Source: Paradesulfitobacterium ferrireducens (lineage in GTDB: Bacteria; Bacillota; Desulfitobacteriia; Desulfitobacteriales; Desulfitobacteriaceae). Taken from it: a stretch of 64,000 bases of DNA. Under the pieces are notes generated by a model. It was not told the DNA's origin. It did not search any database and saw nothing but the letters and a program-made list of their open reading frames with translations. Position 1 is the first letter of the stretch; each line of letters opens with the position of its first letter. The stretch is taken from NCBI RefSeq assembly GCF_017310645.1, contig NZ_JAFLRH010000009.1, positions 1 through 64,000 on the forward strand. The letters run 5' to 3'. Shown in pieces: positions 59,308-64,000 of this stretch. The translations under genes were made by a program, and so were the position numbers.

Positions 59308-60267
59308 ATGCCGGAAGAATTTTTGCGTTTAACTTTGTTTTTAACCACGGTATCAATTTTTATCTCCGTTTATGTCGGAGTCAGTTTAATCTTGCGCCGG
59401 GAGCCGTCCCTGGATGATAAACTGCGTAAGTTTACCGCTTGGAGAGCTCCGTTGAACCCCGGCCGCACTAACAGAAGCTTGAAGGAGATCTTAAGTGCTT
59501 TAGGGCGCTGGGCACCGCGCAGTTGGACGGAACGCCTTGATCATGAACTGGTGCGCGCGGGGATTCCTCTCAAAGGGGGAGAATTGCTTGTCCTGGAAGG
59601 GTTTCTGGTATTTGTGGGGGCAGGACTCGGCCTCGCTCTGACATCTAAAGTGTATGCCGGGGTTGTCGCCGGGTCGCTTGGCTTAATCCTGCCCAGGGTT
59701 TGGCTCCGCAGTGCCCAGAAACGAAAACGCAAGAGTTTCAGCAATCAATTGGCTGACGCGCTGCTAATATTGGCCAATTCTTTGAAAGCAGGTTTTAGCC
59801 TGCTGCAGGCGATGGAGATGGTGAGCCGGGAAATGCCCGACCCGATTGCAGCCGAGTTTCAAGTCACTCTAAGAGAAATGACTTACGGTACCCCGACTGA
59901 AGAAGCGTTGCTTCGTTTATCTGAGCGGGTTGGGAGCGATGACCTGGATTTACTGGTAACAGCCATCTTAATCCAGCGTCAGGTGGGGGGCAACCTGGCA
60001 GAGGTTTTGCTTAATATTCATGCCACTATTCAAGACCGGATTCGGATTCAGCAAGAAGTTAAAACGCTGACGGCCCAGGGGAGAACGTCAGGATATATCA
60101 TTGCAGGCCTGCCGTTTGCCATTGCCGGAATTTTGATGGTCATCAATCCCAGTTATCTAAAGCTTCTGGTTACGGAACCCTTGGGCCTGGCCATGCTCGG
60201 CGGAGGCCTGGTGTCCCAGATTATCGGTTTCATTGTTATCCGGCGGATCATATCGATCGAGGTGTAA
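59308..60267 (+). CDS. Flp pilus inner-membrane platform protein TadB
   Basis: A 319-residue membrane protein with a GspF/PilC-like domain. Membrane segments are predicted at about 7-29, 90-128, 272-290 and 297-316, with a cytoplasmic part (about 140-260) containing LADALLILANSLKAGFSLLQAMEMVSREMPDPIAAEF and LDLLVTAILIQRQVGGNLAEVL. These are the standard TadB marks. It follows the tadA gene by 14 bases and forms, with TadC, the membrane platform for the ATPase. AAAGGGGGCAGG precedes the ATG. Confidence 0.93.
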   Translation: MPEEFLRLTLFLTTVSIFISVYVGVSLILRREPSLDDKLRKFTAWRAPLNPGRTNRSLKEILSALGRWAPRSWTERLDHELVRAGIPLKGGELLVLEGFLVFVGAGLGLALTSKVYAGVVAGSLGLILPRVWLRSAQKRKRKSFSNQLADALLILANSLKAGFSLLQAMEMVSREMPDPIAAEFQVTLREMTYGTPTEEALLRLSERVGSDDLDLLVTAILIQRQVGGNLAEVLLNIHATIQDRIRIQQEVKTLTAQGRTSGYIIAGLPFAIAGILMVINPSYLKLLVTEPLGLAMLGGGLVSQIIGFIVIRRIISIEV

Positions 60268-60295
60268 CCTTTCAGTGGAGAGGAGCGGATAAGGA

Positions 60296-61210
60296 ATGCT
60301 GGAGTGGATGGCGGCTGCTGGGGTATTTGGGAGTGTTACCTTTACTCTTTTGGCCCTGCGTGAAGGGAAAAACGAACAAAACCTCTTCCAGGAAAGGATA
60401 CTGCGGGCACTCGGGCAGATTGAAAGCCAGCCGGAGGAGATAAAATCTTTAAGGGAGAGAATAGTGCGTCCGCTTTTGCACAAATTAGCCGCGAATTTGG
60501 CCCGGGTTGCACCCCGGGGACAAAGAGTGAAAACGGAAGCCAATCTTAGTGCGGCCGGGCTTTCCGGACAATGGGGAAGTGTAGAATGGCAAGGACTGCG
60601 TTATGCCTTAGGGGTGGCCTTAGCCTTGATCTTGGTCCTTATCGTCGGCCTGGAGCACAAATCGTTGTTCTGGCGGATAGAAATGGGAGCGGCCGGCTTC
60701 TTGCTCGGTTATTTATTTCCGGAATCGTGGTTAAAGGCCAAAGCGAATGAGCGTCAAAAAGCGATAATTAACTGCCTGCCTGATGTGCTTGACCTCTTGA
60801 CCGTTAGCGTGGAAGCCGGCCTCGGCTTTGATGCCGCGCTCCTTAAAGTGGTGGAAAAGCAAAGGGGAGTGCTGGCGGAGGAATTTTTACGCGTCCTGCA
60901 AGAGATAAAAATGGGCAGGCCGCGCCGCGAAGCGTTGCGCGATTTAAGCCGCCGCAACCAGGTGGAGGATTTAAGCAATGTGGTGGCTTCCCTGGTCCAG
61001 GCCGACCAGCTGGGAATCTCTATTGGCGGGGTTTTGCGCAACCAGGCTGCGCAAATTAGGCAGAAGCACCGGCAGCGGGCAGAGGAAAAGGCTCAAAAAG
61101 CCCCGGTTAAAATGATGATTCCTTTGGTGTTCTTTGTTTTCCCGGGGATTTTTATTATTATTCTCGGGCCGGCTGTGATTCAAATCCTGCAGATGTTTAG
61201 GAGCCAGTGA
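60296..61210 (+). CDS. Flp pilus inner-membrane platform protein TadC
   Basis: A 304-residue partner of TadB with the same GspF-type fold: membrane segments at about 102-124, 130-146 and 270-295 and the conserved LPDVLDLLTVSVEAGLGFDAAL (about 160-181), VVASLVQADQLGISIGGVLRNQA and MMIPLVFFVFPGIFIII segments. It starts at ATG 60296 after GAGAGGAGCGG. Its stop overlaps the start of the DUF192 gene, the last of the locus. Confidence 0.93.
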   Translation: MLEWMAAAGVFGSVTFTLLALREGKNEQNLFQERILRALGQIESQPEEIKSLRERIVRPLLHKLAANLARVAPRGQRVKTEANLSAAGLSGQWGSVEWQGLRYALGVALALILVLIVGLEHKSLFWRIEMGAAGFLLGYLFPESWLKAKANERQKAIINCLPDVLDLLTVSVEAGLGFDAALLKVVEKQRGVLAEEFLRVLQEIKMGRPRREALRDLSRRNQVEDLSNVVASLVQADQLGISIGGVLRNQAAQIRQKHRQRAEEKAQKAPVKMMIPLVFFVFPGIFIIILGPAVIQILQMFRSQ

Positions 61211-61605
61211 ATTCAAGGATGGGTGGGATCAAAGTGCCGAGTAAAAAACAGTTTGTTCAAGTCCGAAATGAACGGACCGGGAAGTGGGTCGGTACGAAAG
61301 TCATTAAGGCGGATACGTTCTGGCTCAGACTGAAAGGGCTTTTAGGCAAGTCCGGACTCGAAGAGGGAGAAGGACTATGGTTGTTCCCCTGTCATCAGGT
61401 GCATATGCTGGGGATGAGGTTTCCGCTTTCCGTTTGGTTTTTGGACCAAAAAGGGTTTGTATGCGCGATTGCGGATGAACTTGAACCGATGCGTATATCT
61501 CCGAATGTTAAGGGTGCATCTTCAGCGATTGAATTCCCGGCGGGTTGGGCCGAGTTAAGCGGAACAATTGTCGGAGACAAATTGATCATGGAGCAGGGGC
61601 TTTGA
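61207..61605 (+). CDS. DUF192-family protein at the end of the tad operon
   Basis: A 132-residue protein of the DUF192 family (LPPG motif relatives), a small beta fold. Key regions are DTFWLRLKGLLGKSGL (about 36-51), the GLWLFPCHQVHMLGMRFPLSVWFLD segment with the Cys and His common to the family, and FPAGWAELSG near the end. The function is unknown. DUF192 genes occur next to tad pilus genes in other Firmicutes as far as I recall. The start is uncertain: GTG 61207 overlaps tadC (AGGAG only three bases before), ATG 61219 and GTG 61234 are alternatives. Unlike Gram-negative members no signal peptide is visible. Confidence 0.82.
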   Translation: MNSRMGGIKVPSKKQFVQVRNERTGKWVGTKVIKADTFWLRLKGLLGKSGLEEGEGLWLFPCHQVHMLGMRFPLSVWFLDQKGFVCAIADELEPMRISPNVKGASSAIEFPAGWAELSGTIVGDKLIMEQGL

Positions 61606-61625
61606 ATCAAAGCCTTTTTTCTTTT
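61598..61625 (+). terminator. Terminator of the tad operon
   Basis: GGCTTTG (61598-61604) pairs with CAAAGCC (61608-61614) around AAT and is followed by TTTTTTCTTTT. The left arm overlaps the DUF192 stop codon. Confidence 0.88.
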
Positions 61626-61639
61626 GGAATATAGTTTGG

Positions 61640-61668
61640 TTGAAAATGTACAAGAATTTGGATACAAT
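61640..61668 (+). promoter_or_regulatory. Sigma-A promoter of the dlt operon
   Basis: TTGAAA (61640-61645) and TACAAT (61663-61668) have a 17-base spacer. The start point near 61675 would give a leader of about 113 bases before dltC, long enough to hold regulatory structure, though I see no recognised motif. Confidence 0.65.
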
Positions 61669-61787
61669 ACATGAGTAATAGGCAGGTTTGGTGTAAATTA
61701 ATGTAAGGATTAAATTCCGGATTTTTAATTTAAGGTTACTCCATGCGTTTAGATAATATTTAAGAGAAAAGGGGTTATTAATTAACC

Positions 61788-62024
61788 ATGATACGGGAAA
61801 AAATTCTAGACATCCTGGCAGAAATCACCGGGTCAGATGAGGTCATTCGAAATCCGGAGGTCGAGCTCTTCGACAGCGGACTATTAGACTCTTTTGGAGT
61901 TATACAGCTTTTTATGGAAATCAATGAGCAATTGCAGATCGATATTGCACCGACAGAGGTTGAACGGGAAATGTGGGCCACGCCCAATAAAATCATCAGT
62001 TACCTGGAGGGGCGAGTCGGTTAA
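61788..62024 (+). CDS. dltC: D-alanyl carrier protein
   Basis: A 78-residue acyl-carrier-like protein that holds D-alanine as a thioester on its phosphopantetheine arm for transfer to teichoic acids. The attachment serine is S35 in LLDSFGVIQLF; the helical pattern and acidic surface are typical. ATG 61788 has AAAAGGGG about 15 bases upstream, a rather long gap. It is the first gene of the operon and abuts dltD with no spacing. In most Firmicutes the carrier gene comes third, after dltA and dltB. Confidence 0.94.
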   Translation: MIREKILDILAEITGSDEVIRNPEVELFDSGLLDSFGVIQLFMEINEQLQIDIAPTEVEREMWATPNKIISYLEGRVG

Positions 62025-63242
62025 ATGGGACTTTTCAGACGCTTAAGCCCCGCTTTGGCTGCCCTTCTGTTATTGGTGCTGACAATCCTTTATGGCGGAC
62101 CGCTCAGCCGGTGGGCAGTACAGAGGTATTTGTTTGATGAACGGATGGTCCAAGGAATTGCCGCTGCTCAAAACACGGATGTTTTTAAAGGAACTGTTAT
62201 TCGGGATCTCATCGCCGCGCGGGATGATACCTTCACCGTGTATGGTTCATCGGAATTCTCCGCCTGGTCCGAGTTCCATCCTTCGAGCCTGTTTGCCGGA
62301 GAACCGACAGGATTCTACCCGTTTCTGATTGGGAGAGGTGGATGCCAGGATCTTATTCATACAATAAATATTGCTTCCCAAGCCAAGTCCTTACAGGGGA
62401 AAAAGGTAGCCATCGTCCTTTCGCTCCAATGGTTTTCGCCTGAAGGGCTTTCCTCTGATTATTTTGCAAGCAATTTTTCTGCTCTTCAAACTTATGACTT
62501 ACTATTTAACCGAAACCTGCCGGCTGCAACCAAAAAGCAAATCGCCAAGCGCCTGCTGGATTTTCACGATTCTTTGGCAAGTTACCCTTTCCTGACCGGT
62601 TTACTTACATCCGTTGGGGCTGATGATGACGCCAATACCCGGTTTACTTATCCAGTGTACCGCTCTCTGGGTCAAATCGAATATGCAGGCTTGCAAATAA
62701 AAGACAGTATCAAAAGTGCTATTTATCTATGGAAAGTTAAGCAATCCCTAAAAAACAATCTAACATCCTCCCCCCCTCCAAAGCTGCAGCCATGGAGTAC
62801 CTATCTTAACGCGGCTTCAGCCAAAGGACAGGCCTCCGTCAGCAATAACCCGTTCGGGGTCAAGGATGATTACTATTTAACTTATGTTAAACCGAATTTA
62901 GCTTCCGCAAAGAATGCCTCCAAGAATGCGAGAACCTACCCCTCTCCAGAATATCAGGATTTAAGCCTCCTGCTTACAGTGTTAAAAGAACAAGGGGCCC
63001 AAGCCTTATTTGTCATTGTCCCGGTCAACGGGTTTTGGTATGATTATACCGGATTCCCGGCTAAGGAAAGAAATGGGTATTATACCCGGGTCAAGAATAT
63101 GATCAGCGAGCAAGGGTTTCGGGTGGCAGACTTTTCCAATAAAGAGTATGAGTCCTACTTTTTGCAGGATATCATGCATGTCGGCTGGAAAGGATGGGTT
63201 TATATTGATCAGGCACTGGATGAATTCTTTCATTCACAGTAA
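62025..63242 (+). CDS. dltD: D-alanyl-lipoteichoic acid biosynthesis protein DltD
   Basis: A 405-residue protein with one N-terminal membrane anchor (about 9-24) and an extracellular SGNH-like domain that takes part in the final D-alanine transfer to lipoteichoic acid. The catalytic serine region is VYGSSEFSAW (74-77 GSSE); the Asp/His end appears in LQDIMHVGWKGWVYID. The length is normal. It starts the base after the dltC stop. The overlapping dltX begins inside its last 23 bases. ATG 62025 has GGAGGGGCGAG upstream. Confidence 0.94.
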   Translation: MGLFRRLSPALAALLLLVLTILYGGPLSRWAVQRYLFDERMVQGIAAAQNTDVFKGTVIRDLIAARDDTFTVYGSSEFSAWSEFHPSSLFAGEPTGFYPFLIGRGGCQDLIHTINIASQAKSLQGKKVAIVLSLQWFSPEGLSSDYFASNFSALQTYDLLFNRNLPAATKKQIAKRLLDFHDSLASYPFLTGLLTSVGADDDANTRFTYPVYRSLGQIEYAGLQIKDSIKSAIYLWKVKQSLKNNLTSSPPPKLQPWSTYLNAASAKGQASVSNNPFGVKDDYYLTYVKPNLASAKNASKNARTYPSPEYQDLSLLLTVLKEQGAQALFVIVPVNGFWYDYTGFPAKERNGYYTRVKNMISEQGFRVADFSNKEYESYFLQDIMHVGWKGWVYIDQALDEFFHSQ

Positions 63243-63369
63243 ATGGGGCTCCGTCACTTTCTGGACGGTGAAAGCGGGGTATTACTATCTCATTCTCCTG
63301 GCTCTTTTCTTTCTGTACTTTGTACTTAAGCAGCATAATACGGCTCCTTTTATTTACAACAATTTCTAA
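63220..63369 (+). CDS. dltX: Teichoic acid D-alanylation protein DltX
   Basis: A 49-residue single-pass membrane peptide. It starts at ATG 63220, inside the end of dltD (23-base overlap, different frame), and reads MNSFIHSKWGSVTFWTVKAG, then a hydrophobic helix and the ending NTAPFIYNNF. The C-terminal FIYNxF signature is the conserved DltX motif, thought to carry the acyl group between carrier and DltD. DltX normally stands immediately before dltA, as here. It would easily be missed in automatic annotation because of its size and overlap. Confidence 0.88.
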   Translation: MNSFIHSKWGSVTFWTVKAGYYYLILLALFFLYFVLKQHNTAPFIYNNF

Positions 63370-63390
63370 AAACATAAGGATTGTGATTAC

Positions 63391-64000
63391 ATGCTAATCG
63401 AAACTATTGATTCATGGTCACGGAAAGGCATGAATCATGTTGCGCATCAATACCGGGATCACATAATCACCTACGGGGCTCTGAAAGAGCATTCGGATGC
63501 CCTGGCAGCCTGGATTAGCCAATATTATCGTGAACATGACATTTTACGCCAGACGCCGGTTATTGTATATGGACACAAGGAAAATGAAATGCTGGTTTCT
63601 TTTTTGGCTGCGGTAAAATCCGGTAACCCGTATATTCCGGTTGACACTTCAGTACCGGGTGACCGTCTGCAGCAAATCATCCGTTCCTCACAAGCTAAGT
63701 TAATCCTCTCTCCCCAGACCGTTCCCGGGGAAATTTTTAACTTTGACCTAAAAATCATTGAGAACATGGAGCTGAACTCTCCTGAAGTTTACGCGGACTT
63801 TCTCGGGCAAACGGTTCCTTCAGAGATTTTTGTGCAGTCAGAGGAAGTTTACTATATTATTTATACTTCCGGTAGTACCGGCATCCCTAAAGGAGTGCAA
63901 ATACCTCTCAAAGCCTTAGAAAGCTTCCTTAAGTGGGTGAATTCAGCCTATGCGCCTCAGGAGCAACAAGAAGTGTTTTTGAATCAGGCCCCTTTCTCGT
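63391..64000 (+). CDS. dltA: D-alanine--carrier protein ligase (DltA), cut by the window end
   Basis: The first 203 residues of an adenylate-forming ligase that loads D-alanine onto DltC. The phosphate-binding motif YTSGSTGIPKGVQ lies near residue 160. The opening MLIETIDSWSRKGMNHVAHQ is typical of DltA rather than of other adenylating enzymes. The start ATG 63391 follows AAGGATTGTG. It is 21 bases downstream of dltX and has no stop in the window. dltB is not seen and may follow beyond 64000. Confidence 0.95.
   Translation, partial: MLIETIDSWSRKGMNHVAHQYRDHIITYGALKEHSDALAAWISQYYREHDILRQTPVIVYGHKENEMLVSFLAAVKSGNPYIPVDTSVPGDRLQQIIRSSQAKLILSPQTVPGEIFNFDLKIIENMELNSPEVYADFLGQTVPSEIFVQSEEVYYIIYTSGSTGIPKGVQIPLKALESFLKWVNSAYAPQEQQEVFLNQAPFS

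Overview
The window reads as a chromosomal piece of a spore-forming, strictly anaerobic low-to-moderate G+C Firmicute, most like the Desulfitobacterium/Desulfosporosinus group (Peptococcaceae sensu lato). The evidence is the mix of sporulation genes (alpha/beta SASP, CotF-like coat protein, two YjcZ-type miniproteins, a GerMN-containing amidase), Gram-positive wall genes (dlt operon), AddAB instead of RecBCD, a tungsten/molybdenum aldehyde ferredoxin oxidoreductase and cobalamin genes. The genus is an inference from gene content; I saw no rRNA or tRNA.

Layout. 0.1-3.1 kb: iron alcohol dehydrogenase plus aldehyde ferredoxin oxidoreductase. 3.2-5.5 kb: a strong promoter, a manganese (yybP-ykoY) riboswitch with terminator, then pspA and a Tim44-domain membrane protein. 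5.6-12 kb: a tightly overlapping surface-glycan operon (SGNH-like protein, adenylate-forming ligase, two GT4 glycosyltransferases, a PglC/WbaP-type sugar transferase, an epimerase), followed by a cysteine-desulfurase-like enzyme. 13.2-15.7 kb: a secreted DUF2680 protein and a GAF-GAF-GGDEF cyclase with a GEMM-like leader. 15.8-18.6 kb (minus): cobalamin riboswitch and cobT-cobU-cobS. 18.6-19.9 kb (minus): Nramp manganese/iron transporter. 20.2-23.4 kb: an HD-GYP protein, a ParM-like actin with a ParR-like partner, and a YjcQ-like protein. 23.5-33.4 kb: small accessory genes, a decayed ABC ATPase, an MFS transporter, spore proteins, a Cache/HD-GYP regulator, an amidase-GerMN-deacetylase fusion, a coiled-coil pseudogene and a flavin reductase. 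33.5-36.6 kb (minus): TAXI-type TRAP transporter. 36.9-42.9 kb: YbjQ, LysE and EamA transporters, a flavodoxin-like protein, DUF1540, TM2, cardiolipin synthase and YitT. 42.9-52.3 kb: addB-addA-rfbD-rRNA methyltransferase. 52.3-53.5 kb: two YjcZ peptides and a TetR regulator. 53.6-61.6 kb: a complete Gram-positive-type tad/Flp pilus locus ending in a DUF192 gene. 61.6 kb to the end: a dlt operon in the order dltC-dltD-dltX-dltA (dltA cut by the window end).

How the parts fit. Two metal circuits are visible (Mn riboswitch at 3.3 kb, Nramp transporter at 19 kb). Three proteins for cyclic-di-GMP (one GGDEF, two HD-GYP) share the window with a type IVb pilus and a glycan operon, both common c-di-GMP outputs, though no direct link is visible. 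The most unusual items are the chromosomal ParM/ParR-like pair, the Mn riboswitch in front of a pspA operon, a GEMM-like leader before a diguanylate cyclase, the three-domain amidase fusion, an SGNH-like protein with Cys in the nucleophile position, the permuted dlt operon, and a dispersed heptanucleotide repeat family in at least five intergenic sites, one of which appears to supply the ribosome-binding site of a downstream gene.
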